A stretch of DNA of 64,000 bases from Favolaschia claudopus (taxonomy: Eukaryota > Basidiomycota > Agaricomycetes > Agaricales > Mycenaceae): contig JAWWNJ010000106.1 in NCBI GenBank assembly GCA_037176885.1, positions 186,001-250,000 of the forward strand, in the 5' to 3' direction. A program made the position numbers and the translations under genes. The stretch's first letter is position 1; the number at the start of each line of letters is the position of its first letter. Under the pieces are notes generated by a model. It saw nothing but the letters and a program-made list of their open reading frames with translations. It made no database searches and was not told the DNA's origin. Of this stretch, positions 53,086 to 64,000 are shown piece by piece.

Positions 53086-54112
53086 GTATCGTCTCTCTTC
53101 GTTGTAGAATCTGTTTCTTGGTTCTTCAATGTTAATGATTTCCAAATGGTCTCTGAACTTTCGTGTGCGACGTGGCCCGTGCGTGTTAAAATATAATCAA
53201 GGCCAGTCCAAAAATCTGAGACTTGGAAAAAAATCAAGTTGCTCGTCCAAAATACAGTCGGAACATCAATCAAAATACATGACTCCGACTCGAACCCGCA
53301 GTATTCTACTTACGCCAGCGACAGACATGATACCACTCCCCCAAAGCGGAATTTTGTTACTGTCCATTGTTGGGCTGCCGGTATCTGCCTCAGACGCTAC
53401 GGTTTTCAGCATCACGAAAAGTTCCAATCAATTAATTGATTTTGTTTCTGTCGTTTGGAATCTACCTATACGGAAGCCAGAATACGTGGATGTGGCACTG
53501 ATATGAATTTCGATCCAAGGCGAATAATTCGTGCAAGCGCGTGGGAAGGAACCGGAGAGTGCCGATCCGGGGAAATCGGGGATTGACTCGGAACCAATTG
53601 GGTGGGACACTTTCGGAGCCTGCCGAAGGTGATTTGTGGTTGCGGGACAAGTAGGATGGTGTAGAGGATCTTTTCGGAGCTGGGGAACAATTTTCGGACG
53701 GGGAGCGCCCGAAAAGACCGACAGAGGTGCGGAAGAAGCAGGGTGTTTCGGATATACGTGGGTGGGATACGTTCGGAGCTAGCCGAATGCGAGCAAACGG
53801 GGGGGGGCGGATGCTGGGAGAGGTGGCGGGACAAGTCGGGTCTGTTCGTGAGGAAGCAGATGCGATGCCAAGGGAATGATCAACAAAATGCGGGAGGGGA
53901 TACTGAATTTGAGGCGTGGGAATCATCCAGAATCGGTCCCATCAATGTGGACGAAAAAAAGGCGAGGAGAAATGGATGGCCAACAATTACCAGTGTTTCG
54001 GGCTGTTAAATCAGATGGGAAACAGAAAAACGCCCGCGGGGCGCAGTGTATGCTGTTAGTCAAGGAGTTGGCTGGCTCCGTGGTTATAGACAATAAGGTC
54101 GATGGCTACGTC
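53086..54112. other. Intergenic, no gene recognised
   Basis: About 1 kb without supportable genes. A G8 run lies near 53803. The reverse strand between 53460 and 53930 has long but low-quality open frames, which I treat as non-coding. Confidence 0.4.
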
Positions 54113-54641
54113 CAGTGTTCCTTCTTAAGGCCTTATTAAGGGCACCTCGGAAGGCTAAGGCCTTAGGGCCCTTAATAACATTATTAAGGGCTCCATATTA
54201 AGGGGGCTTAGGATGAAAAATGCAAAAATTTCCGGGCTTTTTTAGATGCATTCGGGGAGTTCTAAGGCAGTTTTGCTTCTTATGGCTTGCTGCAGCTGAG
54301 TTTTGGCTGAGCTTGATGTTTGTGGACCGCCCCGGCGGCATATCAAATTGCTCCCTCCACGGCAATGCAGGTAGCCGAGCTGAGGGCTCGGCCCATGTTC
54401 CGACACACTTTTTAGCAGAATCAACGGAACCTGCCGTACACTGCTGTTTGTAATCCCTTTGACAATGCTGCGGGCCGGTGGCCAGCTGCCGAACCTACAA
54501 AACGTAGCCGAGATGGTGACGTAATCCAAGGTAAGGCTTAATTAAGGGTTAAGATGGATCCAGGTTCATGTTAAGCCTTAGCATTAACTTGAAATTAAGG
54601 CTTAATTCATTCTAAGGCTTAACCCTTAGGAGGAACACTGG
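54113..54641. mobile_element. hAT-like MITE, 529 bp, 8-bp target duplication
   Basis: Ends CAGTGTTCC and GGAACACTG, flanked by the direct repeat GCTACGTC (54105-54112 and 54642-54649). The 8-bp duplication and CAGTG terminus fit hAT. The interior is rich in TTAAGG/CCTTAA words near both ends, likely transposase sites; there is no ORF for a transposase. Confidence 0.85.
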
Positions 54642-56827
54642 CTACGTCCGTGTATTTTAGTTTATATATTAGGGCTAGGGCTCAGCTGTTGTTCTTGAAT
54701 AGAAAGCATCGAGTGTCATCCAAGTTCCAAAATAAGAAATAATGGTACGCAATGCGTGAGCTAGCCCTCGCAATAGACACCTTCTTGACCGCCAAATGTA
54801 GCGCCTAATGGTTTGCCGTCAGGCATGCTTCTATCCAAATCGAGCTAGGCAATATGACTTCCGTGTTTGAATTGGCGGGGTTTGCGATCTCCTCAACCTA
54901 TCCAGAATGTCGAGATTTCAGGTGCAGCAGGCAGCTGAAATCCTCACGTTTAATTACTGCGTCGCAGCCACATTTTCTCCTTGAGCGGCGAGCAGGTCGG
55001 GATCCATAGTCGACGTCTTTCACGGGCGTCAAAGTCGAACTTAAGGCGCTGGGGATTTGACGCCAGGAATTCCACCAGCGTGTCCACCTGGGGTGCCACA
55101 CGCAGCTGAATGCCGTCTGCCAAACGGGCCTGGAATTCTGTAGCTTGTCCAGATCTAACCGAGCCTTAAAAAGCTCTCGAACGAGTACAGCGCAGAGTTC
55201 GTGCGGAGTCCTTTGTTATGTGGATGAGCGGCGGCAGAGGACGAAAAGAGAGCTTCCGCACTGAAAGTGAGCATTTCGTTTGAGGAGATCCCGGGCCTTG
55301 AGGTCGAAATCGGTCTGTTCGACTTTGGAGGCCTCGTAGTATCAAAAATGTCGCTGTAGGCCGATATAAACCCAAACCCAAACAATCAGGAGGCTGAACG
55401 ACAGCGGCGTATCTTGCAGAATATGAATTAAGACAACATCCGAACTACGAAGGTCATCGGCATAAACGGCGACTAGCGTTTCACATGGCCTAACTGGGGA
55501 AAATTAGCCTGAGTGGAGAGGTTTCTTCTTCTTCTTCCTGTTGTCCTAAGCGTCTAGATAACGCTGTGAATAGAGGACTCTTGCGCTTTTGACGTTTCGT
55601 ATGAAGTTGACGGGCATAAACGGCGAATAGCGCTTCACTTAGCCTACGTGGAGAATATATGAGCTGCGTTTGTGCTTCTTGTTATTGTTCCAAGCGTCTA
55701 GATATTGCTGTGAACAGAGCATTCCGGCACTTTTGACGTTCCGGAAGTGACAGACCTGGAATCGATGAGAATTCGAGGCGTAGAGAGAAACCAATCGTAG
55801 ACACACTTGCCATCTGCATGGCCGCTTGCGACCCGCTTCTTTTGGTCTACGTCACTCATGAGATTGCCGTCCCTTCATGTCGTGAGGACTGGCCCTCGTC
55901 GCCACCCGTTCGTCACACCTACATACGGGGTCAGAGTGTCGCCACTAGCATCAGGAGACAATTTAAATTTGAAGCTGCAGCGAATTCGATTGCCAGACAA
56001 AAGAGATTCGAGCGCGGTAAAGTTAGAGCGACTGATAGCGCACGCGCATCGAGGCACGAAGGAAGGGAAGGACGAGACACATGTCTAGGGAATCGTTTCC
56101 AGGAGCAGGTATAATAGACGCCGAAAGTCCAAGACAAGCCCCCGACCGAGAGTTTATCCGCTGCATTCGGCACAAATCGAGTGGACGCACCTCGTGCGAG
56201 ACCGCGCCTCGGACGAGGGCATTTTCAGTACCCCGAACTCCATGTTGTAACAGTCGAGTCGACTGCGGTAATTTGAGGCAAACTGTTCGGCTTCCAAATG
56301 GATACATGTCTTCATGCGATTGACCGTGTCAGGATGTGCAGAATGCATGATAAAACGACCTTCAAGAGTCCAATCCAGAGCCTCCTGACGTTCCCAAGGT
56401 TTCAAGACTCAGGAGACGATAGATCTTGCCACTGGCTGGTTTGCAGCGGCGAACGCCGTCCCACCTTGGGCCCAGCGCTTCTGAAGTTAAAGCTCGTCTA
56501 TTCGGTTGTGGAAGCCGTATATTGCCTAGGTCTGTTCATGACGACCACCTTGTACTGTAGCAACAAAAAATCCGAGGGAGAAAGCAAGGGAGATATTTCC
56601 TTTTTAGGCAGATCCTTATGGGGGGGGATCCTTACGTAACAACTCGAATTTTCTTTCTTTTTTCCCGCTTCTGCCTTCGCTTTCTTGCTGTATCTGCTGT
56701 CGGTTTCTCTGGTTTTTCAGCTTCTTCATCTAAACACAACTAGCTGAACTTCTGGAGACTCCGCAACCTCTGCTCCGTGGAAGACCAGCAGCTTTTGTTT
56801 CGGTGAAAACGACTCCATATCTATGAT
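54642..56827. other. Intergenic, no gene recognised
   Basis: 2.2 kb. Short ORFs on both strands without splice or codon support. Contains a diverged tandem duplication at 55455-55750 (separate entry). The last ~200 bp are pyrimidine-rich and presumably the TypA promoter. Confidence 0.4.
55455..55750 (+). repeat. Diverged tandem duplication, unit about 154 bp
   Basis: CATAAACGGCGA at 55461 recurs at 55615, followed in both copies by AGCG-TTCAC, GCGTCTAGATA, GCTGTGAA-AGAG and TTTTGACGTT. The two units differ by many substitutions. Confidence 0.7.
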
Positions 56828-59255
56828 ATGAACCCATGTTCAGTGCTACGTCGTGTAGCACGCAGTCTCGGACCATATCAATGGCTTTCAACGTCTCGGA
56901 GATGCTTTTCCTCCACCCGTGTAACCTTTGCGGGGCTCATGCCCATGGAAAAAATGCGTAATATTGCCATCATTGCTCATGGTGCGTCGAACGCGAAGCT
57001 TCTTGCTTTCCATGGTTCTAAACACTGAGGGCAGTCGACCACGGCAAAACCACACTCGTTGACCAACTGCTACGCCAGTCTGGGACCTTGAAAGCACTTG
57101 GTGCTACTGGGGCCGACGCCGCTGCAACGGACCGTGTAATGGACTCTAACGACCTCGAGCGAGAGCGTGGTATCACCATTCTTTCCAAATGCACCTCCGT
57201 CTCCTACACCCCGTCGTCCGACGTCGGCACCCACATGATCAACATTGTCGACACGCCGGGACACGCGGATTTCGGCGGAGAGGTTGAGCGTATTCTCAGT
57301 ATGGTGGATGGTGTCGCGTTGGTCGTCGATGCGACTGAAGGGCCCATGACTCAAACTCGATTTGTGCTGTCAAAGGCTCTGGGTCGTGGCTTAAAGTGCG
57401 TTGTCCGGGAATACTCAAAGAAAATTTCTCATATCCACGAGTTCATAGACCTCTCGTTGTTCTTAACAAAGCTGACCGGCCCACCTCCCGAATAGTACAG
57501 GTCGAAGCAGATCTGTTCGACCTTTTCGCCACGCTCGGAGCTTCCGACGAGCAGATGGAGTACCCTGTCTTGTACGCCAGCGCGAAACAGGGATGGGCAG
57601 TAGCGGACCTCGCGGACATGCCCGCCCAGGACGCGGGTGAGGTGTCGTCTACCCACGGCATGAAACCGCTATTCGACGCTATCCTCGAGCACACTCCCGC
57701 CCCAACGCTAGCCCGCCAGGAGACCGACACTTTTTCGATGATCACGATTCAAATTGAGAGCGGTGCGTTTAGTGTTGTTGTCTCTTATTCTCAAAATTCA
57801 TAAATGAGCTCAGATCCGTACGTTGGAACGCTTTATCTCGGCCGTGTACACTCAGGTGTGCTCCGCCCCGGTGATGCTCTCATCGGCGTTGACCCTCAAG
57901 GCAACCGTGTCGCTGAGGGACGCGTCAAGAAGATCTACGTGCGCGTGGGTATGGACCGCGTCGAACGGGACGAAGCTGGCGCAGGCGAGATTATCAGCAT
58001 CGCAGGTATCAAAGGCGGCGGCGTCAATGTCACCCTCCTCTCTGCCGACGAGAAAGCCTGGACCGACGGCGTCCCCCAACCCCTCCCTTCGACCCCAATA
58101 GACCCGCCCACCATCTCCATTGTGGTGCACGCTAACTCTTCCCCACTCGGTGGCTCCGAGGGCTCCAAGCTTACCTCGCAGATGATCAAGGAGCGTATAT
58201 ACCGCGAAGCCCTCACCGACGTTGCGCTCACTGTCCTCCCGGGCCCCACCTCTGACTCGCTCGAGGTCCGCGGCCGTGGTGTCCTCCATCTCGGTATCCT
58301 CCTCGAGAACCTCCGCCGCGAGGGCTTTGAGCTTTTGATTGGCCCGCCGAAAGCCGTCCTTCGCAAGGACCCCGAGACGGGCGAGATCCTTGAGCCCGTT
58401 GAGTCGTGCACCATTGTCGTGAGGGAGGAATACGCGGGCGGGGTGGTACAGAAGTTGACGCAGCGCAAGGGGGAGATGTTGAGCTATGATGTCGTGGATG
58501 AGGATGTCGGTGCCGGCGTTGCGGCTGGGAGCGAGGCAGCTGCGGCTAGTGGCGGAGGCTCGGGCGGGTGGGTGCGAATCGAGATGGACGTTCCAGCGCG
58601 TGGGCTCATTGGGTATATGGCTGGTGAATTCGGCAACGATGTCCATGGGCAAGGGTAAGTGTATGCCTCATCTCTTGTGAGATTGATACCGACTGCGAAG
58701 GATAGGTCGCTCAATCACACGTTCAAAGCATATGAACCTTTCAAGGGCGACATCGATACGGGCCGTAACGGCTGTTTGATTTCGATGTCTCAAGGCGAAA
58801 CTTCAGCGTACTCCCTCGTCCCGCTCCAGGCGCGTGGCGTTCTCTTCGTTCCTCCGGGCACACAAGGTACGCATGCGTATGCTCTGCTCTTAACCCTCAA
58901 GGGTCTGATTACTCGGTGTACAGTCTACTCTGGAATGGTCATCGGGGAATCGTCCAAGGCGCTCGACATGTACGTCAACCCCTGCCTCAAGAAGCAGCTC
59001 ACGAACGTCCGCGCCGCGGGTGCGGACGAAAAGCTCGTTCTCGCAAGCCCGAAGATCATGACCATGGAGGTACGCTTCTGTTGTCATTCATTCATTCAAC
59101 ACGCCGCATACTCATGGTGGCTGTAGGAAAGCATCGCGTACATGGCGGACGACGAGATGGTCGAGATCACACCGAAAAGCGTACGTCTGCGCAAGGCGGA
59201 GCTGGACATGAATAAGCGGATGAAGTCTATCAAGGGGAAACAGGGCAAAAAGTAG
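56828..59255 (+). CDS. Mitochondrial TypA/BipA-type translational GTPase, 701 aa
   Basis: Exons 56828-56981, 57035-57395, 57449-57762, 57814-58654, 58706-58866, 58924-59069 and 59127-59255 join in frame (2106 nt with stop). An Arg/Ser-rich start (RRVARSLG ... SRRCFSST) is a mitochondrial targeting peptide by composition. GTPase motifs: AHVDHGKTT (G1, split by intron 1), ERERGITI (G2), DTPGHADF (G3), NKAD (G4) and SAKQG (G5). Domains II, III and V and the TypA C-terminal domain follow ([35 protein letters not shown]). Bacterial TypA binds ribosomes and helps assembly or stress translation; a mitochondrial ribosome role is inferred. A Gly/Ala/Ser insert (about residues 510-525) is unusual. Confidence 0.93.
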
Positions 59256-59772
59256 ATTCTAGAGTATACTTATTGGACACCATAGAGCTCGTCCTACAAC
59301 GCGAGGCCCACCCACAAGAAAATTACTTTAGAATACATACTGTATACCTATTTAGTGTAATTATACTCACCCTAGATCACTGGAACGTATAGAACGAGTG
59401 AGACTGTTAGGTGTGGGCGTTCTTCGACCTTTTTGCTTATGTAACTTCTTTTGCTCTTCACTCTTCCTCCTCCTCCACGTCCGACGCTGACCACGGTGAT
59501 TCCGTGATTCGCCAACAGTCTCTACGCTTTTGGGGTCATCGGAACGACAGAAACTGAGCCGCAGCGCTGAGAAACTACCAAAAAACCATCAGCGTTCTCT
59601 TCAAGATCTTGGGCTTTGGGACCGACAAATTTCTACATTCTGTCTTTATAAAACAATCGCGTTGAAGTGTCCATCGAACCCTCTTCCTGGGCCGAACAGA
59701 CGACGCTTGAGCAGTATCCAATTTCCCGGGGAAAATCTTGAAGGACCTGCATCTTGGCTTGAGGTGTGTGCC
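59256..59772. other. Intergenic between tandem genes
   Basis: About 0.5 kb, holding the 3' UTR of the GTPase gene and the presumed promoter of the next gene. The start of the next gene is uncertain, so part of this may be coding. Confidence 0.4.
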
Positions 59773-61188
59773 ATGTCTTGTCGATTCCTATTACAGCTGA
59801 GCATCGGTTCAATGTCTTCAAGGTATTCTGCAAGGATGGTTATAATGAAACCACCAAAATCTGGAATCGGGCGGTAAGCACACACGGCCTGAGTCTCCGG
59901 CTGTACTTTTCTTATTGCTTTAGTTGGATAGTGGACAAGACCCGAATTGTGAGCAGCTTCGAACCGATGAAAATCAATTCGCGCGATTGGCTCTGCATGG
60001 ACCACACAGCGAAAGTGAAACTGTCGCTGCCCGCGAGGTTTATACCGCACACTGGAGGGACAAGGCTCCCACGCTTCGACTTCAGGGGCATGAGTAATCA
60101 CATCCGCAATGGCCTAGTCGATCATCAGCTTCGCGGGTTTTTCTACTTTTACACCCCGAACGGGGACCCATGTCGCGTTCTCGCTGGCGGAATTCGCTTT
60201 CGCTGCACAAACGATAGCTCCCCCAGCAGCTTCAATACAGGGGTGGACCTCGAAAACATAATGGGCTTGCCGTGGACTATCGCCTTCACCCGTCTCATTG
60301 TCCGCAAGCAATTCGAAATGATCATCTACCAGCTCATCCTCGACGGGTTCCTTACCCCAAACGAGACGAAATACGCAAGGCGACTGCTCTCCCACAATCC
60401 CGACAAGTCAGACCATTTCGCTCCCCCCTTCGTACATGAAATTGGGCAACCCTTTGAAGCAGACTTTTCCCGCCCACTGAGCATCTCGACGCTTGGTCCG
60501 AATGGTGTGGTCACGTCTGTCATCTACCCCGCAATAGCCATTCGAGGTGGCGCGATAGCACGACTGGAACGCAACAAGGACGAGCCTGATCGGGAAGAGC
60601 TGCTTATACGGATCGTCAAGGCTATTCCAGACTACCATGACCGACGCGAGCACAAACGCTATATCCCTCCCCAATTCCCAGACCCCGTATGCGAAGACTT
60701 CCTCCCCGACTTCAAACATCTCAGTGGCATACGCAGTGGGGACTACTTGATGCACCCCGCGCCGACGAGAGGCGAAATCCGCCCGTATGTGATCAGATAT
60801 ACCACGGTGCGTGATTACACCATTCCTTTTTGCTCCCCGCAATGAATCACTGGCTCACATATCCGTATGGATGCTGCAGGACGACACGAATCCCTCGCGT
60901 GACTCGCTCCTCCACTGCCTATTAAACCCGTACCAGCACTTCCCTCTGGCCGAACGGAACGAATGGTGGAAGCTCAAGCGTCCCGCCCCGAACGAAGACC
61001 GCGTGCCTCCATCGCGCTACGGCGTGACTCAGACTGCACCACCGGTGGCGACGTCAAGTTCTTCGGCACCGACAATGAAGTGGGGGCTCTCTCCGCCTCC
61101 CGGGTCCACCTCGCCTGCGTCTGACGAACAGATGTGGGGGCTTTCCCCGTCTTCCGAGTCCCCAATACCAAGGGGCGCCTTCGTCTGA
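59773..61188 (+). CDS. Agaricomycete protein of unknown function, about 430 aa
   Basis: Model: exon 1 59773-59873, exon 2 59924-60806, exon 3 60880-61188, joined in frame (1293 nt with stop). The first exon is uncertain because only phase agreement supports the ATG at 59773. The core contains LPRFDFRG, a GFFYFYTPNGDP block and GIRFRC, then MGLPWTIAFTRLIVRKQFEM, a pattern I have seen in uncharacterised Agaricomycete proteins. No catalytic motif identified. The C-terminus is Ser/Pro-rich with a repeated WGLSP motif (residues about 385-420). Not a membrane protein by sequence. Confidence 0.65.
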
Positions 61189-62923
61189 ATCGTTCTCCTC
61201 GCCAGGGAAAGGGAGGTCGGCGTCTTCGTCACGTTGAGGTCCTGATGTAGAGGGCATCGGGGTACGGCGTTGAAAAGTGGAGCCACGGCATTAGATTTGG
61301 ACCTGTGTATAGTACCTGTGCCAACTGGTGTCTCTCCTCTCTTCAACAGCCTCTTTCGGCCAACGTATGAATCTATCTAGTCCTCGCAGCCTGCTTTCCT
61401 ACTGGATGATTGTCCAGCTCTCGCTCCTAGGTTTCCGTTGTCGCCACGCGCGAGCATTAAGGTGACTGAATGGCGGGATTGAATGCATTCCTCAGGGCTT
61501 GAGAAGCTTCACGACTTCTGGCTCATAGCCGCGAAAGGCAACAAGTCAAGTCGGCAGCCATAGGTGGTCTATGGTAATGCGGGACAAGTTGCTGGTGCAT
61601 CAGCCGTGGACACGTCCAGAATCCGGACTCGTTAACGTATGTTTATAAATCGACGACAGCATTGTCTTGAGCTTCCGGCTGCAGCTCGACAACTTTGAGA
61701 TCTGGAGGCCTCGAGGGCCCTGACAATGTTTCGAGCACAGCCACGGGTGTCCAAACATGTACAAGCAACTAAACGCCTGCGTCTCAAAAAAGGAAGGTGA
61801 TACAATATTTACTCAGTGCGTTTTATTTGGAGCCATCCAGTTACCACAGGAATCTTAAATTGCTCAAGAAGTCTGCCCCTTGTAACTTCTTAGCACTGGA
61901 AGTAGGGATTAGCATTAATGTTAATAAATTAATTCATAAACGAGCAAGATACTTCTCCAGCTTGTCGGTTCGTATGCCTACTAGAGTTCACCTCACTACC
62001 ACGACTCCGATGAGCATCGTCCTCTTTTTACAGGTATTAACCTGAGCCGTGCTCCACATACAATACAGCATCGCCATGCAATTTGTGTTAATGTTGTTGC
62101 CCGCACTTCACGCGATCCCATCCTTAATATTGTAATACTCCAAACCAGGAAGGGTTTCCACACCAAGACTTATTATATCCATGGTCTTGGACCGTGACAA
62201 GTATCTACATTTTTCCGCCACCCGTGCTAAGCGGTAACAGTCTACCAGACCACCAAAGGTTCCCGCTGCGGCGCTGCCGTTCGACAAGCTAAAAATTCAA
62301 CCAAGGATGTAGTAATCGTAATGTATCATGCCCCTCCACTGACCAGATCTACAATTGGCTAAATCTTTGTGGAACATTGATATGAGAAAACTTTTGCGGG
62401 AGTGGGTCGCACGTAGGTATCGGGAGCGGGAAGCCCACAACGTCAACCCAGCGACATCCCACAGGCAGTCACCATGATTGTGCTTCTCCCCACTTCACGA
62501 TAGCTTTCACGAGATCCTTGTCCGCCGCGTTCGTTTTTCGACTATCTATGGGAGGTCTGAAGAAAATCTATATACATCTCCTGCTTAAACTATGCTCAGT
62601 GCATGGCCCAGAGTCATTGAATGGTTGGCCAAATAATTGACAGTTTCGAAGTACCGTAATTCGACAATATGAATTACAACGTTCAGAGCAGCACAAACCG
62701 TGTTGCTCTGAATAGATATTCAGCGGGAGCTGATGATATAGATCCCAACGCGCCGTGCCTTCGGAGCGGTGTGGTGGGGGTAAGTATGTCCAAATTAGTA
62801 TTCTTGTGGGCGAAGAGGAGATGTGGAGGGAACTGACGGTGATGTTTTTGTCGCCTCTCGCGACTGGAAAGGTATAAATGCTAGCAGAAAACAACGTCAG
62901 CCAGACAGCACAAGTTTACACCA
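61189..62923. other. Intergenic, no gene recognised
   Basis: 1.7 kb with only short unsupported ORFs. The right end, before 62924, contains the halogenase promoter; TATAAATG lies at about 62873. No repeat or transposon end was found. Confidence 0.4.

Positions 62924-64000
<1,077 letters not shown>

Noticed and set aside
53462..53926. Minus-strand ORF of 154 codons
   Set aside because: Pro/Ser-rich shadow with another overlapping frame, no splice support and no family resemblance.
54560..54650. Telomere-like TTAAGG/TTAGGG words
   Set aside because: They are irregular, occur at both ends of the hAT-like MITE and are best read as its subterminal repeats.

Overview
The window looks like nuclear DNA of a mushroom-forming basidiomycete (Agaricomycetes, probably Agaricales). 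Genes are split by many ~50 nt GT-AG introns, several encode protein families I know only from Agaricomycetes, and large Ty3/gypsy-type LTR retrotransposons are nested in each other. I saw no rRNA, tRNA or CRISPR array. All gene models below were spliced by hand from the sequence.

Layout. 1-11148 is the 3' part of a giant gypsy element ('copy A', family I): the pol C-terminus, three accessory genes on the opposite strand (R', Q', broken P') and the 3' LTR. A 2.37 kb CACTA-like DNA transposon (1314-3679) sits inside it and itself holds an LTR fragment and a small TA-flanked MITE. 11149-19987 is a host gene block: a decayed 2OG-dioxygenase-like gene, several small Agaricomycete genes, two genes with an RNase H1-N/viroplasmin-like domain, and the 5' half of a 772-codon gene. 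That gene is cut by family II element 2 (19988-51943; 4-bp target duplication ACGA) and resumes in frame at 51948. Element 2 (about 14.0 kb of its own) carries gag, protease and pol on + and one long accessory gene on -. Within an exon of that accessory gene sits a complete family I element, element 1 (30616-48547, 17.9 kb, target duplication ACGC), with gag-pro-pol on - and accessory genes P, Q and R on +. 53086-64000 is host DNA: a 529-bp hAT-like MITE, a mitochondrial TypA/BipA-type GTPase gene, an Agaricomycete gene of unknown function, and a frameshifted FAD-dependent halogenase gene running off the right edge.

How the parts work together. All three elements place accessory genes between pol and the 3' LTR, antisense to gag-pol. 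Accessory proteins P, R and the single product of element 2 carry six-cysteine clusters spaced like fungal Zn2Cys6 DNA-binding domains; Q carries a CCHC knuckle. Each family is also studded with its own palindromic hexamer: CCGCGG in family I (51 sites in element 1, 23 in copy A, 3 in element 2) and TCGCGA in family II (31 sites in element 2, about 2 in element 1, none seen in copy A). These are counts by eye; chance predicts about one per 4.1 kb. The combination suggests a self-recognition or anti-silencing system encoded by the retrotransposons, analogous in logic to VANC proteins and VANDAL motifs of plants. That is inference, not shown.

Limits: coordinates of splice sites are good to a base or two; LTR identity, protein similarity and hexamer statistics were judged by eye. 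Several frameshifts fall in homopolymers and may be sequencing errors.
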